Below are positions 27,900 through 39,118 of a stretch of 64,000 bases of DNA, piece after piece. The stretch covers positions 496,001 to 560,000 of the forward strand of contig CAVUIT010000012.1 of NCBI GenBank assembly GCA_963741625.1, in the 5' to 3' direction. Made by a program: the position numbers and the translations under genes. The stretch's first letter is position 1. The number at the start of each line of letters is the position of its first letter. The DNA comes from CAWBBA01 sp963741625. GTDB lineage: Bacteria > Desulfobacterota > Desulfomonilia > Desulfomonilales > Desulfomonilaceae. The notes under the pieces are model-generated. The model had not been told where the DNA came from. It did not search any database and saw only the letters and a program-made list of their open reading frames with translations.

Positions 27900-29964
27900 A
27901 TGCCAAGAGATATCCCAGTCGGTAATGGAAAACTTCTTGTGTGTTTCGACAGCGACTACCGCATTCGAGACCTCTATTTTCCCCATGTGGGAAAGGAAAA
28001 CCACTTCGGCGGCAACTATTCCCGATTCGGCGTCTGGGTTGACAGCCGCTTCTCCTGGGTCGGAGAAGGCTGGAAGCTGGACTTGCGCTACGTGACCGAT
28101 ACATTGGTAACCGACGTGAGCGCGTACAATGAGGCTCTGGGAATTCTTCTCCGCTGCAATGATGCGGTCGACTTTCATGAAAACGTCTATTTGAAGAAGA
28201 TATCCATTGAGAACCTCGATGCAAAAAAGAGAGAGGTTCGCCTCTTCTTCGCCAATGATTTCAGTATATCCGGCAATGACGTTGGGGACACGGCCGCATT
28301 TGATCCCAAGACAGGCGGAATAGTTCATTACAAGGATGACATATACTTTCTTGCCAACGGCAAAACCGAAGGTTCGGACGGACTCGCGGGTTTTGCCGTA
28401 GGCCAAAAAGGGGTCGGGGGCTTGGAAGGGACGTACCGGGACGCGGAAGACGGGGTGCTCTCAGGAAATCCTATTGCTCAAGGCGCAGTAGATTCCGTTA
28501 TTTCCGTGAGCCTCGAAATTGAGGGGACATCCAGCGGATCAGCTTATTTTTGGCTTTGCGCGGGTCAAAAATGGGAGGAAGTAAGGAAAATTGATGCGAT
28601 CGTAAAGGACAAGCATCCCGACAACATGATATCGCGCACATCGGACTACTGGCGTCTATGGGTGCGCAAAGAAAATCCCCGTCTCGAGCTGCTGCCGGAG
28701 AAGATCGGCGAACTTTATCGACGGAGTCTTTTGATCTTGAGAACTCAGATTGATTGGCAGGGAGGGATCATCGCTGCTAACGATTCGGATGTCATCAGGT
28801 TCAACCGCGATACTTACTCGTACGTCTGGCCAAGGGACGGGGCTATCGTGGCAAATGCTCTCGATCAGGCTGGGTTCCCGGAGCTTTCCCAAAGGTTTTA
28901 CCGCTTTGCCGCTGACATAATCGAAGAGGGGGGCTACCTTGCTCCATAAGTATAACCCGGACGGCACACTAGCTTCGTCATGGCATCCGTGGTTGAGTGA
29001 CGGGCATCCTCAACTGCCTATACAAGAAGATGAAACCGCGCTTGTGATTTGGGCATTGTGGCACCATTTTGTGTACCGCCGTGACGTCGAATTCATAAAA
29101 CCGCTCTACAAATCATTCATCAAGAAGGCCGCGGATTTCATGTGTGATTACAGAGACAAAGAAACGGGGCTCCCTGCGCCGTCTTATGATCTATGGGAGG
29201 AACGCCGCGGCACTTTCAGTTTTACTGTGGCCGCGGTATTCAGTGGGATCACGGCAGCCTCACTGTTCTGCACAGCTTTCGGAGAAAAAGATTTGGCTGA
29301 CCGTTATATTCGAGTAGCCGCGGAGATTCGAGACGGAGCTTCAAAATACCTGTGGCGTCCTGACCTGAATCGTTTCTGCAGGATGGTTTCCCGCGATGAT
29401 CACGGCGAGATCAAATTTGACACTACAAGAGATGCAAGCCTTGCCGGTTTGTTTACCTTCGGGCTGTATTCCGCCGGTGACCCGAGAATAATCTCGACCA
29501 TGGAAGACCTCCGGGACAAACTGTGGGTTAAAACGCAGGTGGGCGGAGTGGCCCGCTATGAAGGGGATTCTTATCATCGAGTGAGCAATGATTTGCCGGG
29601 CAACCCCTGGTTTATCTGCACACTGTGGCTCGCGGATTTTCTTGCTGACAGGGCTGAAACTGAAATAGACGTGGCTTCTGCCATTGAACTAATGCAATGG
29701 GTAACTGACCATGCCCTTCCTTCTGGGGTCCTGGCTGAGCAAGTTCATCCCCTCACCGGGGAACCGTTGTCTGTTTCACCGCTGACATGGAGCCACGCCA
29801 CGTTAGTAGCCACGGTGCATCGAGTTCTCCGGCACCTGGGAAGGATCAGGATATGCCCCGAATGCGGTATGGAAATGACTGACCGGGCCCCAAAGGAGCA
29901 TTGGCTGGAGAAGCTTTATGCCGATACTTGCAATACGATCTACGGCTTTTGCCAGGTGAGATAG
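27900..29964 (+). CDS. Glycoside hydrolase family 15 glucoamylase-type enzyme, frameshifted
   Basis: Predicted to release glucose from alpha-glucans or trehalose-like sugars. The ~687 residues comprise an N-terminal beta-sandwich domain (LVCFDSDYRIRDLYFPHVG) and an (alpha/alpha)6 barrel. GH15 motifs are visible: RDTYSYVWPRDGAIVANALD with the catalytic-site WPRD, GYLLHKYNPDGTLASSWHPW and the general-acid region PAPSYDLWEERRG. One extra C at 28937-28938 splits the gene between EEGGYL and LHKYN. An unusual CPECGMEM knuckle near the C-terminus looks like half a zinc ribbon. The product glucose would feed the glucokinase encoded next. AAGGAAAG precedes ATG 27900. Confidence 0.88.
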
Positions 29965-29987
29965 CCGTTTCTGCAGATCCCCCCTAA

Positions 29988-30008
29988 CCCCCCTTTCCTC
30001 AAGGGGGG
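29988..30008. repeat. Stem-loop CCCCCCTT / AAGGGGGG between GH15 and glucokinase genes
   Basis: A perfect 8-bp inverted repeat with loop TCCTC. It is preceded by a second C-rich block, as in a dispersed intergenic repeat found in many genomes. There is no T-run, so terminator activity is doubtful. Confidence 0.5.
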
Positions 30009-30101
30009 AATGGACGGGATTTTGAAAGTGCCTTACAAGTCTGGGTTGGCCGCGGTTACTTTTTGAACCCAAATTAGATTGAATTGATTTCAGAGGATAA
30101 A

Positions 30102-31112
30102 ATGAACGGCTCGGATCAACCAATTACTTTAGCCGGCGACATCGGAGGAACCAAAACCAATCTTGGCTTGTTCGCGCGCGGGGAAGATCGCCCCACAATG
30201 CTCGTAATGGAATCATATTCAAGCGCTCACGCGGCTGGTTTGCCCGAGTTAATCACACGATTTCTGGAAGCCCATCCCCAGTCTGTGTCTGCAGCGTGCT
30301 TTGGGATTGCCGGTCCTGTCATAGATGGCCGGTGCAAGGCCACGAACCTTCCCTGGGAGGTATCCGAGGCTGAAATAAGGCAGAGTTTCAACTGGAACAA
30401 GGTTCGCCTCATCAATGATTTGGCAGCCACGGCCCTGGCCGTCCCACTCCTTCACGGCCCCGAGCTGTCCACATTGAACGCAATGCCTGCGGAAAGAGGG
30501 AACATCGGACTTGTGGCCCCAGGAACCGGCCTGGGGGTCTCCCTCCTCGTGGTCGAAGATGGGAAATTGTATCCAATAGCTTCAGAGGGGGGCCATGTAG
30601 ATTTTGCCCCCAGAAATGACGATGAAATAGACCTCTGGAGGTACCTCCGCGAGCGCGAGGATCACGTCAGCGTCGAGCGCCTTGCTTCGGGGCCGGGCAT
30701 CTCTGCTATCTATTCCTGGCTCAAGAATCGAGACCGATATGAGGAACCCGAATGGTTTATTGAGAAAATGAAGGCCAATGATCCGCCTGCTGTGATATCA
30801 GAGGCGGCCCTCGTAGAGAAGCTGGAGCCGTGTGTCAAGACCTTAAGGCTGTTCGTGTCGATACTCGGGGCCATTGCAGGCAATCTGGCCCTGACCGGAA
30901 TGACCACCGGAGGCATTTATATTGGTGGCGGCATTGTCCCGCGAATTCTCCCTATTCTTGAAGAGGCGGACTTCATGGGAGCCTTCGCCGACAAGGGGCG
31001 ATTCAGGGACTTGCTTTCCAGGATACCGGTGCACGTAATTCTCAATGACAAAGCCGCATTGCTGGGTGCGGCCTGGTGTGCGCTGAATAGGCCGGCAGCC
31101 TCGCGAGATTGA
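30102..31112 (+). CDS. glk: Glucokinase
   Basis: ATP-dependent phosphorylation of glucose to glucose-6-phosphate. It is 336 residues, bacterial glk family (non-ROK). Visible motifs: phosphate loop LAGDIGGTKTNLGL near residue 11, CFGIAGPVIDGRCKATNLPW, the catalytic Asp in LINDLAATA, APGTGLGVSLL and EGGHVDFAPR. The ATG at 30102 is selected because AGAGG lies five bases upstream; a TTG at 30084 lacks this. It links the GH15 enzyme before it to the zwf-encoded dehydrogenase after it. Confidence 0.94.
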   Translation: MNGSDQPITLAGDIGGTKTNLGLFARGEDRPTMLVMESYSSAHAAGLPELITRFLEAHPQSVSAACFGIAGPVIDGRCKATNLPWEVSEAEIRQSFNWNKVRLINDLAATALAVPLLHGPELSTLNAMPAERGNIGLVAPGTGLGVSLLVVEDGKLYPIASEGGHVDFAPRNDDEIDLWRYLREREDHVSVERLASGPGISAIYSWLKNRDRYEEPEWFIEKMKANDPPAVISEAALVEKLEPCVKTLRLFVSILGAIAGNLALTGMTTGGIYIGGGIVPRILPILEEADFMGAFADKGRFRDLLSRIPVHVILNDKAALLGAAWCALNRPAASRD

Positions 31113-31225
31113 TATAGTGTTGGTCGGAATTAAAAGTGTGTCACGTGGCAGGTCTTAATAAGCTTGTTAAGTTGTTTCCAAAATTGACTGCCCTTATCAT
31201 AAATTGTGCGACCTCGAGGTGAAAC

Positions 31226-32788
31226 ATGGAGTTAGACCGCGAAAGCATCGACAGGTACGTGGACATAGCTGTCAAAGGCCAAGCCCCGGATCTGAAGATT
31301 CCATCAGGGGCCTGTGTGGTGGATCGGCCGGTTGACCCCTGCTCAATAGTGATCTTCGGCGCGACAGGAGACTTGACGACAAGAAAGTTGGCTCCCTCTC
31401 TCTATAATCTTTATTTGTCCGATGCGTTTCCGGAATCGTTTGTGATTTTGGGTGCAGCCCGTTCGGAACTGTCTCATGAACAGTTCCGCGGCAGGATAAA
31501 AGAGGCCTTGGCAGGAATGGACCTGGACAAATGGGAGGACTTTGCGTCCCATCTCTATTACCATCGCGTGGAATTGGACTCCGTTGAGTCGTTCAAGGAG
31601 CTTTCCAGCACTCTCAAAGAACTTGAAGGCAAGCACAATATCGAGGCCAATAGGATCTTTTATCTCGCCATACCGCCTTCCGCTTATGGAAGCGTGGCCG
31701 GAATGCTTGGAAAGGCTGGGCTTTCCCGGGAGCATGCCGATGGGCACGGGTGGAGCCGCATCGTCGTGGAGAAGCCTTTTGGAAGGGACTTGAAATCCGC
31801 GCAGGAACTGGATCGGGAACTTCACGAACACTTTAGCGAACGCCAAATCTTCCGGATCGATCATTATCTCGCCAAAGAAACCGTCCAGAATGTTTTAATG
31901 TTCCGATTTGCCAATGCGATTTTTGAGCCGCTATGGAACAGAATGTTTATAGACCACGTGCATATTAACGCGGCAGAATCCCTCGGTGTAGAGAAGAGAG
32001 CCGCCTACTATGAGGAATCCGGTGTCTTAAGGGACATGTTTCAAAGTCACATGATGCAGCTACTTGCAGTCATCGCGATGGAGCCACCGTCCCTTTTCGA
32101 GGCGGACCAGGTCAGAGACGAGCATGTCAAGGTATTCCGGGCTCTTAGGCCTATTCTTCGTAACGATCCATCCAAAAACCTTGTCCTGGGACAATACGGG
32201 CCGGGCACGGTGGACGGGAAGCAGGTTCAGGGTTATCGGGAGGAATCGGGAGTGAGCCCGGATTCGCTCACCCCGACTTTCGGCATGATGACGGTGTTCG
32301 TGGATAACTGGCGATGGCAGGATGTTCCATTCCATCTGACATCGGGAAAAAGGCTTGCAAAAAAGCTGACGAACATAGTCATTCATTTCAAAAAAGTGCC
32401 TCATTTGCTCTTTCAGAATGTTCTAGGCGAGTCCATAACCGCCAATCTTTTGACACTGGGAATTCAGCCCGAGGAAAAGATAAACCTCACTTTTGAGACA
32501 AAGAATCCGGGAGCCAGGGTTTGCCTGCGCTCCGTGACCATGGATTTCAATTACCAAGAGAACTATGAAGGGCCGGTTCTGGACGCTTATGAAAAAGCGC
32601 TTATTGACTGCATGCAAGGCGACCAGATGCTCTTCTGGAGGCAAGACGGCGTCGAACTGTGCTGGGCTTTCTTGGACCCGGTCCTGGAACAGTGCGAAGG
32701 TTGCGAGGACAGATCCGGCCGCCTACTATCGTATGAAGCGGGAAGCTGGGGACCGGATGCCGTGAAGGTTCGAATCGCCGGGAGATGA
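31226..32788 (+). CDS. zwf: Glucose-6-phosphate 1-dehydrogenase
   Basis: First step of the oxidative pentose phosphate pathway, glucose-6-phosphate to 6-phosphogluconolactone with NADP. It is 520 residues. The N-terminal dinucleotide fold has IFGATGDLTTRKLAPSLYNL near residues 43-62. The active-site motif RIDHYLAKETVQN is near 210-222, preceded by VEKPFGRDL. GAGGTG lies upstream of ATG 31226. An OpcA partner is not found. No separate lactonase gene (pgl) is in the cluster, so lactone hydrolysis must be done by an enzyme elsewhere or occur spontaneously. Confidence 0.96.
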   Translation: MELDRESIDRYVDIAVKGQAPDLKIPSGACVVDRPVDPCSIVIFGATGDLTTRKLAPSLYNLYLSDAFPESFVILGAARSELSHEQFRGRIKEALAGMDLDKWEDFASHLYYHRVELDSVESFKELSSTLKELEGKHNIEANRIFYLAIPPSAYGSVAGMLGKAGLSREHADGHGWSRIVVEKPFGRDLKSAQELDRELHEHFSERQIFRIDHYLAKETVQNVLMFRFANAIFEPLWNRMFIDHVHINAAESLGVEKRAAYYEESGVLRDMFQSHMMQLLAVIAMEPPSLFEADQVRDEHVKVFRALRPILRNDPSKNLVLGQYGPGTVDGKQVQGYREESGVSPDSLTPTFGMMTVFVDNWRWQDVPFHLTSGKRLAKKLTNIVIHFKKVPHLLFQNVLGESITANLLTLGIQPEEKINLTFETKNPGARVCLRSVTMDFNYQENYEGPVLDAYEKALIDCMQGDQMLFWRQDGVELCWAFLDPVLEQCEGCEDRSGRLLSYEAGSWGPDAVKVRIAGR

Positions 32789-32821
32789 CTCCGCCTTATT
32801 TATTATTGAGAGGGGGCTCAC

Positions 32822-34842
32822 GTGAACAAAGAATTGGATGAAATTTGCATTAACACACTTCGATTCCTGGCGGTAGATGCCGTTCAGAAGGCTAATTCCG
32901 GACATCCCGGCCTGCCGCTTGGATGTGCGGCTATGGCCTACACTTTGTGGGACCGGTTCCTCCGTTACAACCCTCATGATCCAGCATGGCCCAATAGAGA
33001 TCGTTTTATTCTTTCAGCCGGACACGGTTGCGCACTGCTGTATGCCTTGCTGCACGTGACGGGGTTTGACCTGCCTCTGGACGAACTAAAACGGTTTCGC
33101 CAGTGGGAAAGCCACACACCAGGCCACCCGGAATATGGGAAAGCACCCGGCGTGGAAGCCACTACAGGACCTTTGGGACAAGGATTCGCTAACGCGGTGG
33201 GTATGGCAATTGCCGAAGAGGCTCTCGCAGCAAGGTTTAATAGACCCGGCTACCAGATCATTGACCACTTCACGTACGTAGTAGCCAGCGACGGCGACTT
33301 AATGGAAGGAGTTTCATCGGAGGCGGCATCGTTGGCAGGACATCTCCATTTGGGAAAACTGATCGTGCTGTATGACGACAACCACATTAGCATTGAAGGC
33401 GGCACCGACCTTGCGTTCACCGAAGACAGGGACGCCAGATTTGCCGCTTACGGATGGCATACCCGACAGGTGACTGACGGGAATGACGTTGAAATGGTAG
33501 CAGCCGCGATTGAAGAGGCCCGTCAAAACAAAGATCGGCCGTCGTTTATCGACGTTCATACTCACATCGGATACGGCAGCCCGCATAAGCAGGATACCGC
33601 ATCAGCCCATGGTGAGCCGCTCGGGGAAGACGAAGTCCGTTTAACAAAGCAGCGTCTGGGTTGGCCGTTGGAGCCGTCCTTCTACATCCCCGAAGAAGCG
33701 CTCAAGCATTTTCAGATTGCCGCGAAACGTGGCGAAACACTCCAGGCGGAGTGGAAATCTCTTTTTAAAGACTATTCTCGGAAAATATCCTGACCTGGGA
33801 ACCGAATTCAAGAGAAGAATGAAGCGCAAACTCCCCGAGAATTGGGATCAAGGATCTGCCCAAATTCAGTTCTGAAGAAGGCCCCGTGGCAACAAGAGCG
33901 GCTTCAGGAAAGGTCCTCAACGCGTTTGCTCCGTACCTGCCCGAACTAATGGGAGGATCTGCCGATCTGGCGCCAAGCACTAACACGCTGATGAAAGATA
34001 CCGGAGATTTCAGCGCTGATAATCGCACAGGCCGTAACATGCATTTTGGGGTTCGCGAGCACTCCATGGGAGCCATAATAAACGGTATGGCACTGCATAG
34101 GGGATTAATCCCTTACGGCGCGACTTTCCTTATTTTCAGCGACTACATGCGACCCCCGATGCGGCTTGCGGCAATGAGCGGTCTAGGGGTTATTTACGTG
34201 TTCACGCATGACAGTATCGGACTTGGAGAAGACGGGCCTACCCATCAACCGGTTGAACAGTTGCTGGGCCTTCGCGCAGTTCCAGGGATGACCGTCATAA
34301 GACCCGCTGATGCCAACGAAACCGCAGCAGCCTGGAAGATCGCCATTGAGCATCGAACCGGGCCGGTGGCTTTAGTGTTGACCCGCCAGAAAATACCCAT
34401 CTTGGACTTGTCCACCTATCCCCAGATTCCAGCGGGCGTTCGCCACGGCGGGTACGTTCTTGCCGAGGCGCCCAACAGCGGCGAACCGGAGGTAGTGCTG
34501 GTCGCCACTGGATCAGAAGTGCATGTGGCGCTGGGCGGGCGGGAGATGTTGATGCGTGACAGTGTGGCGGCCAGGGTAGTGAGTCTGCCAAGCTGGAATC
34601 TCTTCGAAGGGCAATCTCAAGCATACCGCGATCAGGTATTTCCTCCCGGCACTCCAATTCTGGCAGTGGAGGCAGGGGTTTCGCTCGGCTGGAGGCCCTA
34701 TGTGGGTGGAGATGTTGAAGTTATCGGTGTGGATCGCTTTGGAGCTTCGGCCCCTGGCGACGTCGTAATGCGCGAATACGGCTTTACCCCCGAGAATGTC
34801 CGTAAACGGGCTCTCGATTTATTGAAACAAAGGAAGCACTGA
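32822..34842 (+). CDS. tkt: Transketolase, with two frameshifts
   Basis: Thiamine-diphosphate enzyme that moves two-carbon units between sugar phosphates. Expected ~672 residues. The first part has AVDAVQKANSGHPGLPLGCA, GPLGQGFANAVGMA and the ThDP/metal motif GDGDLMEGVSSEAA-like segment (ASDGDLMEGVSSEAASLAG). The second part has GGSADLAPSTNTL, GVREHSMGAIINGMA, VFTHDSIGLGEDGPTHQP and a C-terminal domain. The frame breaks at an A-run at 33782-33785 (one extra A after YSRK, then YPDLGTEF) and again at 33852-33855 (one extra base before LPKFSSEEGPVATR). Restoring both gives a continuous protein. GTG start after GAGAGGGGG. Confidence 0.93.
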
Positions 34843-34843
34843 C

Positions 34844-35303
34844 ATGGCGAAGGTGGGAATAGCTGCTGATCACGGTGGATTCTCCTTGAAAGAAGAGGTT
34901 CGCACCGCGCTCGAATCCGCCGGCCACACTATAGTGGATTACGGGGCTTTCGAGATGCAGAACGGACGACGACTACCCGGATTTCGTGATCCCTTTGGCA
35001 CGGGCCGTCGCGGCCGGTCAGGTCGAACGGGGGATAGCAGTGTGCGGCAGCGGTGTAGGCGCGGCCATAGCGGCGAACAAGATTCCTGGTGTGCGGGCTG
35101 CATTGGTACACGAGACTTTTTCGGCTCACCAGGGGGTCGAGGACGACAACATGAACGTCATTTGCCTTGGCGGAAGAGTGATTGCTCTTGCCATGGCTTT
35201 GGAATTGATCCACGCATTTCTCAGAGCAAAATTTAGCGGCGCGGAGCGCCACGAGCGGCGCCTCGCCAAAGTGTCGTCCTTGGAAGGAGAGGGAGAAAAA
35301 TGA
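34844..35303 (+). CDS. rpiB: Ribose-5-phosphate isomerase B, frameshifted
   Basis: Interconverts ribulose-5- and ribose-5-phosphate. Joined length ~152 residues. The first frame gives MAKVGIAADHGGFSLKEEV and AGHTIVDYGAF. After one extra G at 34964-34965 the other frame resumes with DDDYPDFVIPLARAVAAG and the catalytic-Cys motif GIAVCGSGVGAAIAANK, then HETFSAHQGVEDDNMNVICL. These are RpiB/LacAB signatures. The gene begins one base after the tkt stop and its stop overlaps the start of the next gene (ATGA), so it is in the same operon. Confidence 0.92.
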
Positions 35304-38129
35304 TGTTCAAGAATCCATTGGTGCGGATACAGGACTTTGGCCAAAGTATCTGGCTGGATTTTATCCGGAGAGGCATGCTGATTTGCGGGGAACTCAAGCA
35401 ACTTATCGAGGAAGATGGCCTTCGTGGCGTAACTTCCAACCCTGCTATATTTGAAAAGGCCATTTCCGGCAGCAAAGATTATCTTGCAGCGGTTGGATCA
35501 TTGGCTCTGGAGGGCAAAAAGAGTGACGAGATTTACGAAGCGCTTGCCATAGAAGATGTGCAGCAAGCGGCTGATGATTTCCGTCCGGTTTTTGATGAGT
35601 CAGACGGACGCTACGGTTTTGTGAGCCTGGAAGTCTCTCCCCGACTGGCCCGAGACACACCTGGAACCATCAAGGAAGCGCGCCGATTGTGGGCTGCCCT
35701 GAATCGGCCCAACGTCTTCATTAAAGTGCCCGCCACCAAGGAAGGGCTCCCTGCAATTCAACAGCTTATCAGCGAGGGCATCAACGTCAACGTGACCCTC
35801 CTCTTTGGTTTGGAACGATATCGCGAAGTAACGGAAGCTTATATAGCCGGATTGGAACAGCGTGCGGCCGCTGGGAAGCCCATAGACCGGATTGCATCAG
35901 TGGCCAGCTTCTTCCTCAGCCGTATCGATCTGCTGGTTGATCCGCTTTTGGAAGAGACCATGAAGCAAGGAGGAAAACAGGCTGAAATTGCAGATTCATT
36001 GCGAGGTGAAGTGGCCATCGCTAGCGCCAAGATCGCTTATCAGATTTACAAAGAAGTCTTTTCAGCCGAGCGGTTTCAAAAGCTCACCACCCAGGGGGCA
36101 CATCCCCAGCCGGTACTCTGGGCCAGTACCAGCACCAAGAACCCAAGCTACAGCGACGTGAAATACGTGGAGGCCCTTATTGGCGAGGACACGATCAATA
36201 CGCTCCCTATGGAAACTCTGGACTGCATATCGCGATCACGGCGATCCGGCTTCCCGTCTTGAACAAGACGTGGACAAGGCGCGGAAAGTCTTGGACATGT
36301 TGCCGGAAGTTGGCATCGATTTGATGAAGGTGACCCAACAACTCGAGGATGAGGGCGTTGAAAAGTTCGTTAAACCGTTTGATAAGTTGGTGAAGGCGTT
36401 GGAAGAAAGGCGGAAAGAGGCGCTGGCAGAACCGGTGGACGTGCAGGAGCTGCATCTTGGCTCGTACAAAGGCAAAGTGGAGGCCCGCATGTCTCAACTG
36501 GAGAGCAGCAGCTTTGGAAAGCGCCTGTGGCGCAAGGATGCGAGCTTGTGGAAACATGACCCCGAAGCCCAAAAGACGATCTGCGGCTCGATGGGTTGGC
36601 TCCACGTTGCAGAGAAGATGGTGGTCCATGTGCCTCACCTCGAAGAATTTGCAACTCAAGTGATTGAGACAGGCTTCCGACAAGTGGTTCACATGGGGAT
36701 GGGCGGGAGCAGCCTCGCGCCCCTCGTGTTTCAGGAATCTTTCCCCACTGGAAAACACGGCCTGCCACTGAGGGTTCTTGATACCACCGACCCCGCGACT
36801 ATCCTTAAAATCGAGCGGGAGGTTCCACTCGCGGAGACCCTTTTCATTGTGGCGACGAAGTCCGGAACCACGGCCGAACCTCTGGCCTTTGGGGACTATT
36901 TTTATGACAAGGTCAAGTCCCTGAAAGGTGATCGTGCAGGCGAAAACTTCGTGGCCATCACCGACCCCGGATCGCCGCTCGTGGATCTGGCGCTAAAGCG
37001 CAATTTTCGCCGCACATTTCTTAATTTTGAAGACATCGGGGGCCGCTATTCGGCCCTATCCTATTTCGGCCTGTTACCAGCGGCGCTCAAGGGCATTGAC
37101 GTAGCTGAATTGCTTGAAAGAGCCTTGCGGATGGCCCATGCATGCGCGTCTGCAATTCCCGTCAAAGAGAATCCGGGATTGGCTCTTGGCACGATTATCG
37201 GAGAACTCGCGGCCAAGGGGCTCGACAAGCTCACCTTCCTGGTCCCCGAATCACTCTCCAGCCTGGGAATGTGGCTGGAACAACTGCTTGCCGAAAGCAC
37301 AGGCAAGGAAGGAAAGGGCATACTGCCCGTCGCGGGTGAACTGCCCGGCGAGCCGACAAATTATGGGAATGACAGGACCTTTGTTTATCTCAAATTAGAA
37401 GACAGGACGGACAAATACCTTGAGGAGAAGGTTTCGGGATTAATTGCCGCGGGTAGGCCGGTAATAACAATCCGCCTGAAGGACTTGCTCGATCTTGGGC
37501 AAGAATTTTTGCGATGGGAGATTGCCACTGCAACCGCAGGAGGCATTCTGGGCATCAACCCCTTCGACCAACCCAATGTTCAGGAGAGTAAAGACAATAC
37601 AAACCGCCTGTTGAAACAGGTCGAGCAAGCTGGAACGCTGCCTCAGGAGAAGCCGGCCCTGGTAGAAGGGCCCTTGCAGTTTTTTGCAAATGAAGGAGCT
37701 TCAGACGCGAAAGGTTTGTTCTCCAACTTCTTTGGCACGGTGCGTCCGGGAGACTATGTGGCCCTCCAGGCTTATCTCACTGAAGGGCCTGAAGTTAATT
37801 CCGCATTGCAGAACCTGCGCATGCTGCTGCGGGATCGCCTTCATTTGGCCACAACCTTGGGATACGGGCCACGCTTCCTCCATTCCACGGGCCAATACCA
37901 CAAAGGAGGCCCCAACAGCGGCCTGTTCTTACAATTGACATCCGAAGACCTTGAAGACGCGGCGGTGCCGGGGCGTCCGTACACTTTCGGGCTTTTAAGA
38001 AAGGCCCAGGCCCTGGGCGATCTGGAGGCCCTGCGCAAACACAACCGTCGTGCGGTAAGAGTTGATTTGGGCAAGGACGTGCTCGGGGGGCTCGCGGCCC
38101 TTAAAGATGCCGTGCAGTCGGCGATTTAA
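35300..38129 (+). CDS. Bifunctional transaldolase / glucose-6-phosphate isomerase fusion, frameshifted
   Basis: One ~942-residue protein. Residues 1 to ~310 are transaldolase (class tal-pgi): GVTSNPAIFEKAI, the Schiff-base Lys in NVFIKVPATKEGLPAIQQLI, and VASFFLSRIDLLVD. Residues from ~400 on are a phosphoglucose isomerase: MGMGGSSLAPLVFQESF, FIVATKSGTTAEPLAFGDYF, FEDIGGRYSALSYFGLLPAA and a C-terminal STGQYHKGGPNSGLFLQL. One extra base at about 36224 (after ETLD, before AYRDHGDP) breaks the frame inside the linker. Natural fusions of this kind are known in several bacteria; it couples sedoheptulose-7-phosphate/glyceraldehyde-3-phosphate conversion to fructose-6-/glucose-6-phosphate exchange, allowing cycling of the pentose phosphate pathway. 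Confidence 0.92.
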
Positions 38130-38208
38130 CGTGCATTGTTCCTTGTTATACGAATGTGCGTTCAGATGAGGAAGATAGGGTCGAAGGCGCACGAAAATCC
38201 GCTAAACT

Positions 38209-38234
38209 GTCATTCCCGCGCAGGCGGGAATGAC
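38209..38234. repeat. REP-like palindrome
   Basis: GTCATTCCCGCGCAGGCGGGAATGAC is a near-perfect 26-base palindrome with stem GTCATTCCCGC / GCGGGAATGAC. It is the minimal unit of the dispersed REP family seen elsewhere in the window. Confidence 0.75.
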
Positions 38235-38335
38235 GGACTTTCGGCATCTCCGTGTTCCCCGGCGGAACGCGAATTAGTCGAAGATAAAGTTTGAACTGCA
38301 ATATCAATTGCAAAAGTGACGAAAGAGAATTGCTC

Positions 38336-38965
38336 ATGACAAAACCCTCTCGAATCAACACGTTGTTCTTGGATATCGGCGGCGTGCTCCTGACCAATGG
38401 TTGGGATAGGAACGCGCGGGCTCGGGCGGCTGAGAAATTCCATTTGGATCAGGATGAATTCTCTGAGCGCCATCACATGACCTTTGATACGTACGAAGAA
38501 GGAAAACTGAGCCTGAACGAGTATCTGAATCGGGTGGTCTTCTATCAGCAACAGCCGTTCACGGTGCAGGATTTCAAGAAGTTTATGTTCGACCAGTCCC
38601 AGCCCATTGAAGCGATGATCATGTTAGTCCGCGGATTGAAGAGGCATTATGGCTTGAAAACAGTAGTGGTCAGCAATGAGGGCAGAGAATTGAATGAATA
38701 TCGCATCAAGGAATTCAAGTTGTACGAATTTATCGACGCATTTATCTCTTCCTGCTTTGTGCATTTTCGCAAGCCGGATGAGGATATCTATCGTATTGCG
38801 TTGGACATTTCGCAGGTGCGGCCGGAAAAGGTCGCATACCTCGATGATCGGAAGATGTTCGTAGAAGTGGCACAAAGCCTCGGGATTCAGGGAATTCATC
38901 ACACAGGATATGAATCGACGGTCGCAATGCTCAAGGATATGGGGCTGGGATTGCCGGACGAGTGA
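38336..38965 (+). CDS. HAD-superfamily hydrolase, YihX/glucose-1-phosphatase-like
   Basis: A 209-residue HAD-IA phosphatase fold protein. Motif I is LFLDIGGVLLTNGW, with the nucleophile Asp13 and Gly in place of the usual second Asp, as in YihX-like sugar phosphatases and epoxide-hydrolase N-domains. Motif II is VVVSNEGREL, motif III Lys is in HFRKPDEDIY and motif IV is VAYLDDRKMFV. Position between tal-pgi and gnd suggests a sugar phosphate, perhaps glucose-1-phosphate, as substrate; this is inference. The start at 38336 leaves out a poorly supported upstream extension. Confidence 0.8.
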   Translation: MTKPSRINTLFLDIGGVLLTNGWDRNARARAAEKFHLDQDEFSERHHMTFDTYEEGKLSLNEYLNRVVFYQQQPFTVQDFKKFMFDQSQPIEAMIMLVRGLKRHYGLKTVVVSNEGRELNEYRIKEFKLYEFIDAFISSCFVHFRKPDEDIYRIALDISQVRPEKVAYLDDRKMFVEVAQSLGIQGIHHTGYESTVAMLKDMGLGLPDE

Positions 38966-38987
38966 AATTTTGAGCGAGGCAGTTGTT

Positions 38988-39093
38988 CACCGCGGAGAAC
39001 GCAGAGACCGCAGAGAGATTTTTTTTCGGGACGCGGCGTATCGCCTCCTAAATGGACATTATTATTCTCCGCGTTCTCTGCGAACTCTGCGGT
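38988..39093. repeat. 106-bp repeat with inverted ends (copy 2 of 3)
   Basis: The left arm CACCGCGGAGAACGCAGAGA (38988-39017) and right arm (39067-39093, ending GAACTCTGCGGT) are inverted copies of the element seen at 27669-27850 and 43727-43899. The spacer is short here. It lies 25 bases before gnd, so it would be in the 5' leader of gnd if transcribed. Confidence 0.7.
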
Positions 39094-39118
39094 AATTCCA
39101 AAAATTGGGAGCCACAAA

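Noticed and set aside
27570..28406. A 278-codon minus-strand frame
   Set aside because: It runs antisense to the GH15 gene and through the inverted repeat; composition is Arg/Ser-rich without any motif.
36207..36768. Two long minus-strand frames inside the tal-pgi gene
   Set aside because: Antisense shadows of a well-conserved phosphoglucose isomerase domain.
32822..38129. Programmed ribosomal frameshifting in the pentose phosphate genes
   Set aside because: No slippery heptamer with a downstream structure is repeated at the breaks, and the direction and sites vary.
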